Assembly (NCBI RefSeq): GCF_030845175.1 | Contig: NZ_CP132542.1 | Coordinates: 3,507,501-3,571,500 of the forward strand | Direction of reading: 5' to 3' | DNA length: 64,000 nt | Source of the DNA: Coralliovum pocilloporae | Lineage (GTDB): Bacteria; Pseudomonadota; Alphaproteobacteria; Rhizobiales; Cohaesibacteraceae | In this document: in pieces, positions 54,551 to 64,000 of the stretch | How the letters are laid out: the number at the start of each line of letters is the position of its first letter | Numbering within the stretch: position 1 is the first letter of the stretch | Translations under genes and position numbers: made by a program | The notes under the pieces: generated by a model | Seen by the model: only the letters and a program-made list of their open reading frames with translations | Told to the model about the DNA's origin: nothing | Databases searched by the model: none

Positions 54551-55492
54551 CTAGACCGAGCCTGCCCCAACGGTGTCACCATCTTCTTCATCATGCAGCT
54601 GCTGTGGCCGCAGCTTCAGGAAGATCAACAGTGGCGCTGCCATAAACACGGAGGAATAAGTGCCAACAAACACACCCCAGATCATGGCAAAGGTGAACGA
54701 GCGAATAACCTCGCCACCAAAGAAGAACAGCGAGCCCAGAGCCAGCAAGGTCGTGACAGAGGTCAGGACCGTTCTGGACAGTGTCTGGTTGATGGCAACA
54801 TCAAGCAGCTCCGCCAACGGACGCTTTTTGTACTTGCGCAACGTCTCTCTGATCCGGTCATAGACCACAACGGTATCGTTCAGCGAATACCCCACAATGG
54901 TCAGGATTGCGGCGATACTGGCAAGGTTAAAGTCCAGCTGCAGGACCGCAAACATACCAATGGTCAGAATGACATCGTGCATGGTGGCCAGGACGGCGCC
55001 CACGGCGAACTGCCACTCAAACCGGAACCAGATATAGACCAGAACCGCAAACAGCGCCGAAAGGACAGCAATAATACCGGTTCGGGTCAGCTCACCACTC
55101 ACGCGGGGTCCGACCACCTCAACCCGGCGGTAATTGATGTTGTCTTCACCAAGAACCTGGCGGACCTTGGCAATTACATTCTGCTGCGCGGTCTCGCCAC
55201 CATCCTGCTGCTCAACGCGGATCAGAACTTCAGTGGGGGAACCAAATTCCTGAACCTCAACATCACCGAAGTTGAGGCTGCCAACCGCCTGCCTGATATT
55301 GCCAATGTCGGCCGGTCCGTCAGTGGTCTGAATTTCAATCAATGTCCCGCCCCGGAAGTCAATTCCGAGATTCAGTCCATTGATACCAAACATGACCAGA
55401 GAGCCGACCAGCAGGAGAGCTGAAAGCGGGAAGCTCCAGCGCCGATGGTGCATAAACTTGTATGCGGTATCGTCCGGAATCAAACGTATCAT
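54551..55492 (-). CDS. secF: Protein translocase subunit SecF
   Basis: 313 residues with six helices. SecF joins SecD in using the proton gradient to finish export. Typical blocks: NGLNLGIDFRGGTLIEI after helix one, the periplasmic P1 domain, and the membrane core with IVGYSLNDTVVVYDRIRET and TTLLALGSLFFFGG. It starts 19 bases after secD. The tail is acidic (DEEDGDTVGAGSV). Confidence 0.97.
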   Translation of the reverse strand: MIRLIPDDTAYKFMHHRRWSFPLSALLLVGSLVMFGINGLNLGIDFRGGTLIEIQTTDGPADIGNIRQAVGSLNFGDVEVQEFGSPTEVLIRVEQQDGGETAQQNVIAKVRQVLGEDNINYRRVEVVGPRVSGELTRTGIIAVLSALFAVLVYIWFRFEWQFAVGAVLATMHDVILTIGMFAVLQLDFNLASIAAILTIVGYSLNDTVVVYDRIRETLRKYKKRPLAELLDVAINQTLSRTVLTSVTTLLALGSLFFFGGEVIRSFTFAMIWGVFVGTYSSVFMAAPLLIFLKLRPQQLHDEEDGDTVGAGSV

Positions 55493-55511
55493 AATCTTGG
55501 TCTCCAGACGG

Positions 55512-57125
55512 TCAGATCGGCACAGCAGTCGGGCGCTTCATCCGCACCCACTGGGCAATCAGAAAACGATTGAAGGTGAAAGCGCAGAACACCGTGGTGA
55601 CGATACCAATGGCAAGTGTCACCGCAAATCCGCGAATGGGGCCTGACCCGAGCGAGAACAGAATGACCGCCGCAATCAATGTGGTGATATTGGCGTCAAG
55701 AATGGTTCCCAGTGCCCGGCTGAAGCCCGCATCGATTGAGGCAATGGCTGATCGGCCAATTCTCGCTTCTTCGCGGATACGCTCATAAATCAGCACGTTG
55801 GCATCCACCGCCATACCGATGGTCAGAACGATACCGGCAATACCAGGCAGTGTCAGCGTCGCTCCAAGAACGGACAATGTGCCAACAATCAGCAGGATAT
55901 TGGCCGCCAGCGCCGTATTGGCGAGAACACCAAACAGGCCATAGGAGAGGATCATGAAGACCACAACAGCCACGGCACCAATGATACCGGCCACTTTACC
56001 GGCTTCAATGGAATCGGCACCAAGGCCTGGCCCAACGGTCCGCTCTTCAATGATGGTCAACTCTGCGGGCAGTGCACCGGCACGCAGCAGGATAGCCAGA
56101 TTATTGGCGGTCTCAGCAGTGAAGCTACCAGAGATCTGACCGGAGCCACCCAGGATAGGTTCCCGGATCACTGGTGCCGAAATCACAGAACCATCAAGAA
56201 CAATCGCAAAAGGACGTCCGACATTTTCCTGTGTGGCACGGCCGAATTTCCGCGCACCCGATGTATTGAAGCGGAAGGTGATGATCGGCTCATTGGTACG
56301 CTGGTCAAAAGCCGGCTGGGCATCTGACAGCTCTTCACCCGAAACCAGAACCCGACGCTCCACCAGATAAGGCTGAGGCGGATCTTCTGTATCATAAAGA
56401 AGGTCTGTCCCGATCGGCGGGCGACCACCATTCAGCACATCCTGAACAGATGACGTTGCATCGACCATCTGGAAGGTCAGCTTTGCCGTTGAACCGAGAA
56501 TGGCTTTCAGGCTCTCCGGATCATCAAGACCAGGCACCTGCACCAGAATACGGTCGGCCCCTTCCCGCTGAATGGTCGGCTCAGTGGTACCAAGTTCGTT
56601 GACGCGCTTGGTAATCACCTCAATCGACTGAGTGACCGCTGACCGGATCCGCTGGAGGATGCCTTCTTCAGTCAGAGCCAGTCGAAGCTGGTTACCGTCA
56701 GAAACCGTGATCTCGACCTCGTTGACAGAGCTCTGCCCGGTCACAAAGCCGAGCGAAACCGGTGTCGCGAGAGATTGCAATTTCTCGCGGGCCTGCTCCA
56801 CTTTGGTCGGGTCGGTAATGCGGACCTGAACCGCCTGCTTGGCAATCGCCAGATTGGTGTAGCGCAACCGATCTTCACGAAGAAGGTTCCGCACATCACC
56901 GCGCAGGGTTTCAAGGCGCTCCTTGACCAGTCCGTCACGCTCCACCTGCAGAAGCAGGTGAGAACCGCCCTGAAGGTCAAGACCGAGAACCATCTGTTTG
57001 GATGGAACCCAGTCCGGCCAGGACTTGACGCTGTCTTCATCAAAGAAATTGGGAATGGTCAGCACGACGCCACTGATCACCGTCAGCAGAATCAGAAAGC
57101 TTTTCCAACGAGCAAAGTGTAGCAT
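55512..57125 (-). CDS. secD: Protein translocase subunit SecD
   Basis: 537 residues from the ATG at 57125, five bases after AGGG; a GTG at 57131 is the alternative. The MVLGLDLQGGSHLLLQVERD block follows helix one; a large periplasmic P1 domain and the head region precede the membrane core with GTLTLPGIAGIVLTIGMAVDAN and NVLIYERIREE. Six helices in all. Operon order is yajC-secD-secF. Confidence 0.97.
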   Translation of the reverse strand: MLHFARWKSFLILLTVISGVVLTIPNFFDEDSVKSWPDWVPSKQMVLGLDLQGGSHLLLQVERDGLVKERLETLRGDVRNLLREDRLRYTNLAIAKQAVQVRITDPTKVEQAREKLQSLATPVSLGFVTGQSSVNEVEITVSDGNQLRLALTEEGILQRIRSAVTQSIEVITKRVNELGTTEPTIQREGADRILVQVPGLDDPESLKAILGSTAKLTFQMVDATSSVQDVLNGGRPPIGTDLLYDTEDPPQPYLVERRVLVSGEELSDAQPAFDQRTNEPIITFRFNTSGARKFGRATQENVGRPFAIVLDGSVISAPVIREPILGGSGQISGSFTAETANNLAILLRAGALPAELTIIEERTVGPGLGADSIEAGKVAGIIGAVAVVVFMILSYGLFGVLANTALAANILLIVGTLSVLGATLTLPGIAGIVLTIGMAVDANVLIYERIREEARIGRSAIASIDAGFSRALGTILDANITTLIAAVILFSLGSGPIRGFAVTLAIGIVTTVFCAFTFNRFLIAQWVRMKRPTAVPI

Positions 57126-57184
57126 AGCCACCCTGTCAGTCGTTCAGGCAGCCCGCAAGCGGGCCAGCTGAGATATCACTCTAT

Positions 57185-57517
57185 TCAGTCGTCTTTTGCC
57201 GGCTCGCCCTTGGAGCGAACTTCTGCAATCATTGAACGGACACAGCGGACGCGAACGCCTTCGGCCAGTTCGACCTGCAGCTCGGCCTCATCAACCACCT
57301 TGGTCACCTTGCCGATCAATCCACCATTCATGACAACGGTATCGCCACGACGGACATTCTCGATCATTTCCTTGTGGCGTTTCATCTGCTGGCGCTGTGG
57401 CCGGATGATGAGGAACCACATGATCACAAAGATCAGGATAAACGGCAGCAGCGATACAAGGAAATCTCCACCCCCGGCGCCACCGGCGGCCTGGGCATAT
57501 GCTGGACTGATGAACAT
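57185..57517 (-). CDS. yajC: Sec translocase accessory protein YajC
   Basis: 110 residues with one helix (about 19-39, FLVSLLPFILIFVIMWFLII), followed by the family block RPQRQQMKRHKEMIENVRRG and DTVVMNGGLIGKVTKV. YajC associates with SecDF. It is the first gene of yajC-secD-secF and is divergent from the DUF815 ATPase. Confidence 0.95.
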   Translation of the reverse strand: MFISPAYAQAAGGAGGGDFLVSLLPFILIFVIMWFLIIRPQRQQMKRHKEMIENVRRGDTVVMNGGLIGKVTKVVDEAELQVELAEGVRVRCVRSMIAEVRSKGEPAKDD

Positions 57518-57701
57518 TCAAAACTCCCCGAAACTGGTAAAGCCCCGGAGCAGTTCCCCCCAAGGCGCGCGGACTATAGCCTTATAGCAGCCGCATGAAA
57601 ACCACAACGCAGCCGACCCGCTTTCTTGTCTGTTTTTTTGACATTCCGCCGGGTTTTAGCTAACCGCAAGATCAAGCCAACAAATAGGAACGGTTTCGCA
57701 G

Positions 57702-58577
57702 ATGGAAAAGACCGAGCTTGCGTTAATTCTCGAAAAACTTGACAGATTGTCATCCGCCGTTGAGCGCCTTGGTCCTGAAGTGGCCCCGGAACCGGACTTT
57801 GATGCAGCAGACGCATTCACCTGGGCCACACGACCATTCCGATTCATCCCCGTAGAGCGGGTCAATCGGGTTGATATGATTCTTCTTCATGGTATCGACC
57901 GGGCCAGAAACACCCTGCTCGACAACACAAGACGGTTCGCGCAAGGGCTGCCTGCCAACAATGCGCTGTTGTGGGGCGCACGCGGCATGGGCAAAAGCTC
58001 TCTGGTGAAAGCCGCTCACGCGAGCGTCAATGCAGACAGGCAGAGCGGAAGTCAGGCACTCAAGCTCGTTGAAATCCACCGGGAGGATATCGATAGCCTG
58101 CCAGACCTTCTCGACAGGCTGCGCAATGCTGCTCATCGGTTCATCCTGTTCTGTGATGATCTGTCGTTTGACAATGATGACACGTCCTACAAATCACTGA
58201 AGGCTGCCCTGGATGGCGGCATTGAAGGCCGCCCGGACAATGTTATTTTCTACGCCACATCGAACCGTCGTCACCTGATGCCTCGGGACATGATGGAAAA
58301 TGAGCGGTCAACAGCAATCAATCCATCAGAAGCCGTTGAAGAGAAAGTCTCCCTTTCGGACCGCTTCGGTCTCTGGCTTGGCTTCCACAAATGTACCCAG
58401 GACGATTATCTGGCGATGATTCGTGCCTATATCGCCCATTTCAATCTTTCTGTGGAAGAAGAAACCTGGCGGCCTGATGCACTCGAGTGGTCCACAACAC
58501 GCGGATCCCGTTCCGGACGTGTGGCCTGGCAGTATATTCAGGACCTTGCCGGTAGACTGGGCAGTAGATTGGCATAG
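57702..58577 (+). CDS. DUF815 family AAA-type ATPase
   Basis: 291 residues. Walker A GARGMGKSSLVKA near residue 92 and Walker B FILFCDDLSFD, followed by a sensor-like YATSNRRHLMPR block. The N-terminal 55 residues are poorly structured. DUF815 ATPases of unknown role are often next to yajC in Alphaproteobacteria. It is a single gene with a strong terminator shared with the convergent LysM/M23 gene. Confidence 0.9.
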   Translation: MEKTELALILEKLDRLSSAVERLGPEVAPEPDFDAADAFTWATRPFRFIPVERVNRVDMILLHGIDRARNTLLDNTRRFAQGLPANNALLWGARGMGKSSLVKAAHASVNADRQSGSQALKLVEIHREDIDSLPDLLDRLRNAAHRFILFCDDLSFDNDDTSYKSLKAALDGGIEGRPDNVIFYATSNRRHLMPRDMMENERSTAINPSEAVEEKVSLSDRFGLWLGFHKCTQDDYLAMIRAYIAHFNLSVEEETWRPDALEWSTTRGSRSGRVAWQYIQDLAGRLGSRLA

Positions 58578-58585
58578 ACAACGAA

Positions 58586-58614
58586 AAACGCCCTCCGGCA
58601 TGGAGGGCGTTTCT
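58586..58614. terminator. Bidirectional terminator between DUF815 and LysM/M23 genes
   Basis: An eleven-base-pair stem AAACGCCCTCC / GGAGGGCGTTT with a five-base loop. On the minus strand TTTTTCGTT follows, making it strong for the LysM/M23 gene, 29 bases after its stop; on the plus strand only TTTCTC follows. Confidence 0.88.
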
Positions 58615-58640
58615 CAAATATCGGGGTGGTTGATGGAAGG

Positions 58641-60356
58641 TCACGCGCCGCTCAGGTGAGGCAGCGGATCAACAGGCTTGGAGCCTTTGCGCAGTTCGAA
58701 ATGCAATTGCGGTGATGAAACCGAGCCACTCTGACCTGACTTGGCAATAATCTGGCCACGCCGCACATCCTGACCACGGCTGACCGTCAGTTCAGAATTG
58801 TGGGCATAGGCTGAAACCCAGCCATCTGCATGACGGACCAGAACCAGATTGCCATAACCTTTCAGCTCACTGCCTGCATAAATCACCTTGCCAGCCTCAG
58901 CGGCCTTCACAGGCGTATTCATCGGTACAGACAGGTTGATGCCGTCATTGCGCTGGCCGCCGGTCTTCGCACCATAATTCGAAATGATACGACCATTGAC
59001 CGGCCAGCGGAAACCACGTGTTGCGGCCTGCCTCGGGGTCTGAACGGATGTCGCATCAGACGCGATACGCTGCTGTACGGAAGTCGGAGCCGTTGTCGGC
59101 GACAACGAAGCCGTCCGGGTCAACTCAGCCGGTTTGGATTTCGGTTGCTCAAGGCTCGGAAGAGTTGCCTGCTTCTGAACGGTGCCGTTCTGTACAGCCT
59201 TACGCACCTGCGCAACATAGGCAGGACGACGGGTTGGCGCCGGGACCAGTGCAGCTGTCCTGTTATACGGGTCTTTCGCAACCGATCCGGTGATCAGCTT
59301 GGTGCCAGAGACAGACGCAACCTGACTTGCCCGACGCGGCGCACGTTTCGGCGCGAGTACGGTCCGCGGAAATGCGCGCACCTGTGGCTGAGGCTGTGTC
59401 TGCGTTTGTGGCTCTGATACAGAGGCTACCCGTACCGGGTTCTGAACCACTGGCCTTGGGGCTTGCGGCCGCTCTGCAACCACTTGCGGATAGGATGGCT
59501 CGACAACCGGCAGACGGACACCGCCCTGATGGCGTTGCGGATTGGCCGCCGGAGCCGGCACATTCTGCCAGTCACGGTGATTGCCAGTGTTACGACTGGT
59601 ATTCCGCGCAATCGTTGCCAGTTCACTGTCCGGCGAAGAAACCGGAGCAGAAGCCGAATGCACATAAGTCGGAATCAGGATCTGTTGACCAGCCTGAGCC
59701 TGAGACGCATCGACCATACCGTTGGCCTTCAGGATTGCAGAGACCGGGACCCCATAACGACGAGAAACGTTGTAGATGGTCTCACCGCGCTGCAGCGGAA
59801 CGTAAGTCCCGCCGGCACGGGTCCAGCCACCCTGACCGGCGGCCTGATGGGCCGGATCAACAGCAGGACGTGTAACCTGTACAGGCTCCACCGGAGGCAG
59901 AGGCGTATTGCGAGGGCGTGGCGGATCATAGCTTGCAGTCGTCGTCTGAGGAGCCAGAGGACGATTGACATTACCCGTGATCAGCGCTGGTCGCGACGGC
60001 GCTGGCAGCGGAGCACTGACGATCTGCGTCTGATCCGGACGCCGAATACCTGCGGTCGTCACACGATCCACGCGATCCGGATTGGTCCAGTTCTGACGGG
60101 GAGCAGACGCTCTCACCTGTCGCTGTGGCTGAGGTTCATAGGTGACCGGCACGGAGGCTGACCGCGGCGGCAGCTTGGCAGGAGCAGATGTCCGCTCACC
60201 TACAATAGCCCGCTGATTTGCGGTAGATCCGGTCAGAATTGGATCACTAAATCGATCTATATCGGCACTACAGCCAGCACTAACACCAGCAAGCAATCCG
60301 ATCGAAAGAAGGCGCAACAGGCTGTTTCTTCCGGCAACATCAACGCGCTTGCACAT
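58641..60356 (-). CDS. LysM/M23 lipoprotein with a degenerate peptidase site (NlpD/DipM-like)
   Basis: 571 residues from the ATG at 60356 (a GTG at 60368 would add four). A lipobox reads VSAGC. One LysM domain (YVPLQRGETIYNVSRRYGVP and LKANGM...QQILIPTY) lies near residues 185-232, within a 400-residue Pro/Gln/Ala-rich linker. The C-terminal LytM domain (RWPVNGRIISNYGAKTG to QLHFELRKG) has lost zinc ligands: NDGIN replaces HxGID and PQLHFE replaces HLHFE. It is likely an activator of a cell-wall amidase rather than a hydrolase. Confidence 0.9.
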   Translation of the reverse strand: MCKRVDVAGRNSLLRLLSIGLLAGVSAGCSADIDRFSDPILTGSTANQRAIVGERTSAPAKLPPRSASVPVTYEPQPQRQVRASAPRQNWTNPDRVDRVTTAGIRRPDQTQIVSAPLPAPSRPALITGNVNRPLAPQTTTASYDPPRPRNTPLPPVEPVQVTRPAVDPAHQAAGQGGWTRAGGTYVPLQRGETIYNVSRRYGVPVSAILKANGMVDASQAQAGQQILIPTYVHSASAPVSSPDSELATIARNTSRNTGNHRDWQNVPAPAANPQRHQGGVRLPVVEPSYPQVVAERPQAPRPVVQNPVRVASVSEPQTQTQPQPQVRAFPRTVLAPKRAPRRASQVASVSGTKLITGSVAKDPYNRTAALVPAPTRRPAYVAQVRKAVQNGTVQKQATLPSLEQPKSKPAELTRTASLSPTTAPTSVQQRIASDATSVQTPRQAATRGFRWPVNGRIISNYGAKTGGQRNDGINLSVPMNTPVKAAEAGKVIYAGSELKGYGNLVLVRHADGWVSAYAHNSELTVSRGQDVRRGQIIAKSGQSGSVSSPQLHFELRKGSKPVDPLPHLSGA

Positions 60357-60422
60357 AATGAAACCCACGCAATACTCGAAACTGATATAGCGTGATTAAA
60401 AAGCAGTAACCTTTCTAAAGCA

Positions 60423-61076
60423 TTAAAGGCTGTGCGCTTCACCATCTTCTGCAAGCCGAAAACGGATGGAACGCAATGGTTCCTCCTGAATTGAGCCATC
60501 ACGTTTCCGATAGCGTATAAGCTGCTGCTCCTCTCCCGGACGGCCGATAGCTGCAATCAGCGTGCCGCCATCCTTGAGCTGAGCAAGAAGCCCGTCAGGT
60601 TTCTCAGAAAACGCCACACTGCAGAGAATGGCATCAAAAGGCCCTTTCTGCTGCAGGCCTCTTTGACCATCCCTCACCCGCAATTCCACGTTCTCGATCC
60701 GAAGCGTCGCCATGCGCCGTTCGGCCTCATCCACCAGGGTTCGATAGCGGTCAAGACTGAAGACCTGCCGCGCGATCTGGGCGAGAATGGCCGTGTGATA
60801 ACCGGACCCGGTACCAATCTCCAGCACCTTTGCATTGGCCGGGATCATCAGCTTTTCTGTGAGATAGGCCACAAGGGACGGCGCGAATGTTGTCTGACCG
60901 CATTCAATCGGCAAAGGAACATCCTGCTCCGCATGTGATTGATTCTGGGCAGACAGAAACAGACGTCTTGGCACACGCTCAAGCGCAGCCAGCACCCGAC
61001 GGTCGTTCACCCCGGCACTCCTCAATGACAGGATAAACCGGGCCTGTTTGATCCGATCATCGGAGATGTCATTCAT
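60423..61076 (-). CDS. pcm: Protein-L-isoaspartate O-methyltransferase
   Basis: 217 residues. Pcm methylates isoaspartyl residues to start their repair. The SAM-binding motif I is VLEIGTGSGYHTAILAQIAR, with the PCMT block FAPSLVAYLTEKLMI before it and FDAILCSVAFSEKP after. It lies between surE and the LysM/M23 gene, an order common in Proteobacteria, where surE-pcm are linked to stress survival. Confidence 0.95.
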   Translation of the reverse strand: MNDISDDRIKQARFILSLRSAGVNDRRVLAALERVPRRLFLSAQNQSHAEQDVPLPIECGQTTFAPSLVAYLTEKLMIPANAKVLEIGTGSGYHTAILAQIARQVFSLDRYRTLVDEAERRMATLRIENVELRVRDGQRGLQQKGPFDAILCSVAFSEKPDGLLAQLKDGGTLIAAIGRPGEEQQLIRYRKRDGSIQEEPLRSIRFRLAEDGEAHSL

Positions 61077-61127
61077 GGCTTAACCGCCTAATCCGGCATT
61101 GTGGCCTTCCAACCAGACGCGATGCAC

Positions 61128-61889
61128 TCACTCGGCCAACGCACCTGCAACTGAAGCCAGCATATCATGATCCGTCAGATCAAGCTTGACCGGGGTAACC
61201 GCGATATAATTGTTGTAGATGGCATAGAGGTCCGTACCCTCTGCCGGGTTGGACAGATGACGCCTGAAAGCCAGCCAGTAATAAGGCCGCCCTCGCCCGT
61301 CTTCACGTGCGTCCACCATCAGAAGGTTCTGGTCGCGCTTGCCCTGTCGCGTAACCTGCAGCCCCTTAATGTCATCCGGCGCACAATCCGGGAAATTGAT
61401 GTTGAACAGGGTATCTCCTGGCGTTTCAACAGCCAGAAGCTTGCGGATCACCCGCGCTCCATGCGTTCGAGCGCAGTCCCAGTTCACCTGAGACGCGGCA
61501 TCCCAGCCGTATGCCTGACTGAGCGCGAATGACTTTACGCCCAGCGCAACACCTTCCATGGCTCCGGCAATGGTGCCTGAATAGGTGGTGTCATCAGCAA
61601 TGTTCTGGCCACGATTAACCCCGGACAGAACCAGGTCGGGCGGAGTATCCAGGAGATGCCGAAGACCCATAATCACACAGTCAGTCGGCGTCCCCGAAAC
61701 GGCAAACCGCTTTGGGCCAATCTCCCGACTGCGCAACGGGTCGCTCAGCGTCAGGGAATGAGAGGCACCACTCTGATCTGTCTCCGGAGCAACGACCCAG
61801 ACATCATCTGACAGGTCCCGGGCAATCGATTCGAGCACCTCCAGACCGGGCGCGTGAATGCCATCATCATTCGTCAGTAGAATACGCAT
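61128..61889 (-). CDS. surE: 5'/3'-nucleotidase SurE
   Basis: 253 residues. The metal-binding N-terminus [20 protein letters not shown], the [14 protein letters not shown] block ([14 protein letters not shown]) and [20 protein letters not shown] are intact. SurE is a survival-related phosphatase on nucleoside monophosphates. It lies 50 bases before pcm; the 78-base gap to serS holds three short repeats. Confidence 0.96.
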   Translation of the reverse strand: MRILLTNDDGIHAPGLEVLESIARDLSDDVWVVAPETDQSGASHSLTLSDPLRSREIGPKRFAVSGTPTDCVIMGLRHLLDTPPDLVLSGVNRGQNIADDTTYSGTIAGAMEGVALGVKSFALSQAYGWDAASQVNWDCARTHGARVIRKLLAVETPGDTLFNINFPDCAPDDIKGLQVTRQGKRDQNLLMVDAREDGRGRPYYWLAFRRHLSNPAEGTDLYAIYNNYIAVTPVKLDLTDHDMLASVAGALAE

Positions 61890-61903
61890 TCACCGCTCCT
61901 CCC

Positions 61904-61952
61904 CAGAAACTATCTGGCCCAGAAACTATCTGGCCCTAAAAACTATCTGACC
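61904..61952. repeat. Three tandem 16-17 base repeats between serS and surE
   Basis: CAGAAACTATCTGGCC at 61904-61919 is repeated at 61920-61935, and a diverged copy (CTAAAAACTATCTGACC) at 61936-61952. Each of the first two contains the inverted repeat CCAGA-AACTA-TCTGG. They lie in the surE leader, just upstream of its start. Confidence 0.8.
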
Positions 61953-61967
61953 CTGAAAGCGATCCGG

Positions 61968-63242
61968 TCAGCCGATCCGCTCCAACCCATCCATATAGGG
62001 ACGCAGAACTTCCGGCACCGTGATAGAACCATCTTCATTCTGGTAATTTTCAAGAACCGCAATGAGTGTACGCCCGACAGCCAGGCCGGAACCATTGAGT
62101 GTGTGCGTAAAGCGCAGGGCTTTCTCACCCTCAACCCGATAGCGGGAGTTCATCCGGCGCGCCTGAAAATCACCACAGACAGAACAGCTTGAGATCTCGC
62201 GATACATATCCTGCCCAGGCAGCCACACTTCGATGTCATAGGTCTTGCGGGCACCGAAGCCCATATCACCAGAGCAGAGCGTTACCGTACGATAATGGAG
62301 ATCGAGCTTCTGCAACACCGTCTCGGCACATCCGCGCATCCGCTCCAGCTCATCCAGAGAATCCTCTTCCCGGGTAATGGACACCATCTCGACCTTGTTG
62401 AACTGATGCTGACGCAACATGCCACGGGTATCACGACCCGCTGACCCCGCCTCCGAACGGAAACAATAGGTCAGAGCTGTAAATCTGAGCGGAAGTTCCT
62501 GCTCGCTCAGGATCTGTTCCCGGGCCAGATTGGTAAGGGTAACCTCAGCGGTCGGGATCAGATAGCGCCCCTCTTCCGTACGAAACAGATCTTCGGCGAA
62601 CTTTGGAAGCTGACCGGTGCCGAAAAGCACGTCATCACGCACGAGAACCGGTGTCGAAACCTCAAGATAGCCATGCTCTTTGGTATGCAGGTCAATCATG
62701 AACTGCCCAAGAGCCCGCTCAAGACGCGCCAACTGACTGCGGAGAATAACAAAGCGCGCGCCAGACAATTTCGCAGCAAGCTCGAAATCCATCATGCCCA
62801 GCGGCTCACCAAGGTCAAAGTGCTCTTTCGGCTGGAAACCCAGATCCGGCTTCTGACCCCATTTGTGCAGCTCGACATTATCGTCTTCATCCGCACCGAC
62901 CGGCACATCATCGAGAGGAATATTGGGCAGGCTGGCCAGCGCTTCTTCCAGGTCTGCTGTCAGTGCGCGCTCGGTCTCTTCAGCCGTATGCAGGAAACTC
63001 TTGATCTGCGCCACTTCATCAATCAGCGCCTTGGCTTTTTCCTCATCGCCACTGCCTTTGGCCTTGCCAATTTCCTTTGATGCAGCATTCCGGCGCTCCT
63101 GGGCATCCTGAAGCGCCTGAACATGGGCACGGCGCCGTTCATCAAGCTCAAGCAGGTGAGCAGACGCGGGCGCAGCACTCCGTTTGGCGAGAGCAGCATC
63201 GAGAAGGTCGGGATTATCGCGAATCCATTTGATATCAAGCAT
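61968..63242 (-). CDS. serS: Seryl-tRNA synthetase
   Basis: 424 residues, class II. An N-terminal coiled-coil arm (about residues 28-105) clasps the tRNA long arm. Motif 2 reads [20 protein letters not shown] and motif 3 [17 protein letters not shown]; the start [19 protein letters not shown] is typical. It lies 52 bases after tatC on the same strand, and surE follows. Confidence 0.97.
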   Translation of the reverse strand: MLDIKWIRDNPDLLDAALAKRSAAPASAHLLELDERRRAHVQALQDAQERRNAASKEIGKAKGSGDEEKAKALIDEVAQIKSFLHTAEETERALTADLEEALASLPNIPLDDVPVGADEDDNVELHKWGQKPDLGFQPKEHFDLGEPLGMMDFELAAKLSGARFVILRSQLARLERALGQFMIDLHTKEHGYLEVSTPVLVRDDVLFGTGQLPKFAEDLFRTEEGRYLIPTAEVTLTNLAREQILSEQELPLRFTALTYCFRSEAGSAGRDTRGMLRQHQFNKVEMVSITREEDSLDELERMRGCAETVLQKLDLHYRTVTLCSGDMGFGARKTYDIEVWLPGQDMYREISSCSVCGDFQARRMNSRYRVEGEKALRFTHTLNGSGLAVGRTLIAVLENYQNEDGSITVPEVLRPYMDGLERIG

Positions 63243-63294
63243 AGCCGATTTCGATCAAAGACAGTGAGGAACCGAGCTGCTTGCAAAGCCGATG

Positions 63295-64000
63295 TCAGGC
63301 TGCTTCAGCTTCCGCCTCGGCCCGCTTCTTTTCAACCATGCGTACAGCGATGATGGATATTTCGTAGAGCAGCAATGTGGGAATCGCAAGGCCCAACTGG
63401 CTGATTGGATCAGGCGGTGTCAGGACAGCTGCAACGATAAAGGTAACCACCACTGCATATTTGCGTTTCTCTTTCAGACCTTGCGATCCGAGAAGACCGG
63501 CACGCGCACCGAGCGTCAGAACCACCGGCAACTGAAACACCAGACCAAACGCAAAGATCAGCGTCATGATCAGACCGAGATAATCACTGACCCGAGGCAG
63601 ATGTTCGATGGTAGCCTGCTCGGCTCCATGCTGCTCAAGAGACAGGAAGAACTGCATGGCAAGTGGCATGACCACAAAGAAGACCAGAGCCGCACCGATG
63701 GTAAAGAGGATCGGTGTCGCAATCAGATAGGGCAGAAATGCGCCCCGCTCATTGCGATATAGCCCTGGGGCAACGAACATGTAGATCTGGCTGGCGATCA
63801 CCGGAAAAGCCAGGAACAGAGCCCCGAAGAATGCCAGCTTCATCTGTGTGAAGAAGTATTCCTGCGGCGCGGTATAAATGAAGCGGATTTCACGCTCCAC
63901 CCCGGCAGCCTTCTCATAAGGCAGGATCAGGATATTGAAGATCTGGTCCGCGAAATAGAAGCAGACGACAAACATCACCACAAGCGCAATCACGGAATAG
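63295..64000 (-). CDS. tatC: Sec-independent protein translocase TatC, 3' part
   Basis: About 234 residues are in the window; the 5' end lies beyond the right edge, and the apparent GTG at 63993 is internal. Conserved parts: YTAPQEYFFTQMKLAFFGAL, ASQIYMFVAPGLY, YRNERGAFLPYL and the last helices with VAAVLTPPDPISQ. TatC is the signal-recognising part of the twin-arginine exporter that should export FdhA, the TAT peptide and the cyclase of this window. Confidence 0.95.
   Translation of the reverse strand, partial: YSVIALVVMFVVCFYFADQIFNILILPYEKAAGVEREIRFIYTAPQEYFFTQMKLAFFGALFLAFPVIASQIYMFVAPGLYRNERGAFLPYLIATPILFTIGAALVFFVVMPLAMQFFLSLEQHGAEQATIEHLPRVSDYLGLIMTLIFAFGLVFQLPVVLTLGARAGLLGSQGLKEKRKYAVVVTFIVAAVLTPPDPISQLGLAIPTLLLYEISIIAVRMVEKKRAEAEAEAA

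Noticed and set aside
54386..55423. 345-codon plus-strand frame
   Set aside because: Antisense to secF and part of the NDUFAF3-like gene; Gln/Arg/His-rich shadow with no recognisable domain.
1..64000. Insertion sequences, prophage, integron or CRISPR array
   Set aside because: No transposase, integrase, phage or cas gene and no regular spaced repeats were seen; the three repeats at 61904-61952 are directly tandem without spacers.

Overview
The window looks like chromosomal core DNA of an alphaproteobacterium, most likely Hyphomicrobiales (a marine, Stappiaceae-like lineage is my guess, not shown by the sequence). Support comes from the orders tatC-serS-surE-pcm and yajC-secD-secF-NDUFAF3/NDUFAF6 homologues, an alphaproteobacterial LexA box (GTTC-N7-GTTC), a rhizobial-type glycerol ABC transporter, DUF1127 genes and CCUCCUCCC-loop RNAs. 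GC is in the mid-50s by eye. I see no insertion sequence, prophage or CRISPR array.

Layout. 1-1723: 3' part of a minus-strand complex I operon (nuoA-B-C and the start of nuoD). 2186-2384: two identical tRNA-Asp genes with a clear promoter. 2611-3590: a stand-alone Lrp-type sensor domain and a secreted small protein. 3661-7463 (minus): tgt, queA, two cyclophilins, coaD. 7614-11563: a small exported protein, an RhtB exporter and gyrA. 12020-18013 (plus): a glycerol ABC transporter (glpV-S-T-P-Q-U). 18093-19575: a BlaI/BlaR1-like pair.

19601-39151: a formate dehydrogenase island. Minus-strand accessory genes (DUF6505, a biotin/lipoate ligase-like protein, an Mrp Fe-S carrier, DUF6494, a polyferredoxin) face the plus-strand operon DUF3305-DUF3306-torD-TAT peptide-fdhA-fdhB-fdhC-WD40/cytochrome c-small membrane protein-response regulator. 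A chemoreceptor and a sensor kinase follow. A second cytochrome is fused to a shrunken solute-binding protein. The catalytic subunit uses Cys, not selenocysteine.

39309-44244: marC, a periplasmic protein, a CDF transporter, queC-queD-queE preceded by a preQ1-I riboswitch, and a TAT-exported cyclase. With queA and tgt most of the queuosine pathway lies in this window. 44379-47996: ssb and uvrA, divergent around a LexA box. 48307-49219: three DUF1127 genes and two RNAs of the cuckoo/CcsR type, each with CCTCC-loop hairpins ending in a terminator; this is the most striking non-coding feature. 49260-64000: a lipoprotein, trmFO, DUF4153, NDUFAF6- and NDUFAF3-like genes, secF, secD, yajC, a DUF815 ATPase, a degenerate LysM/M23 protein, pcm, surE, serS and the 3' part of tatC.
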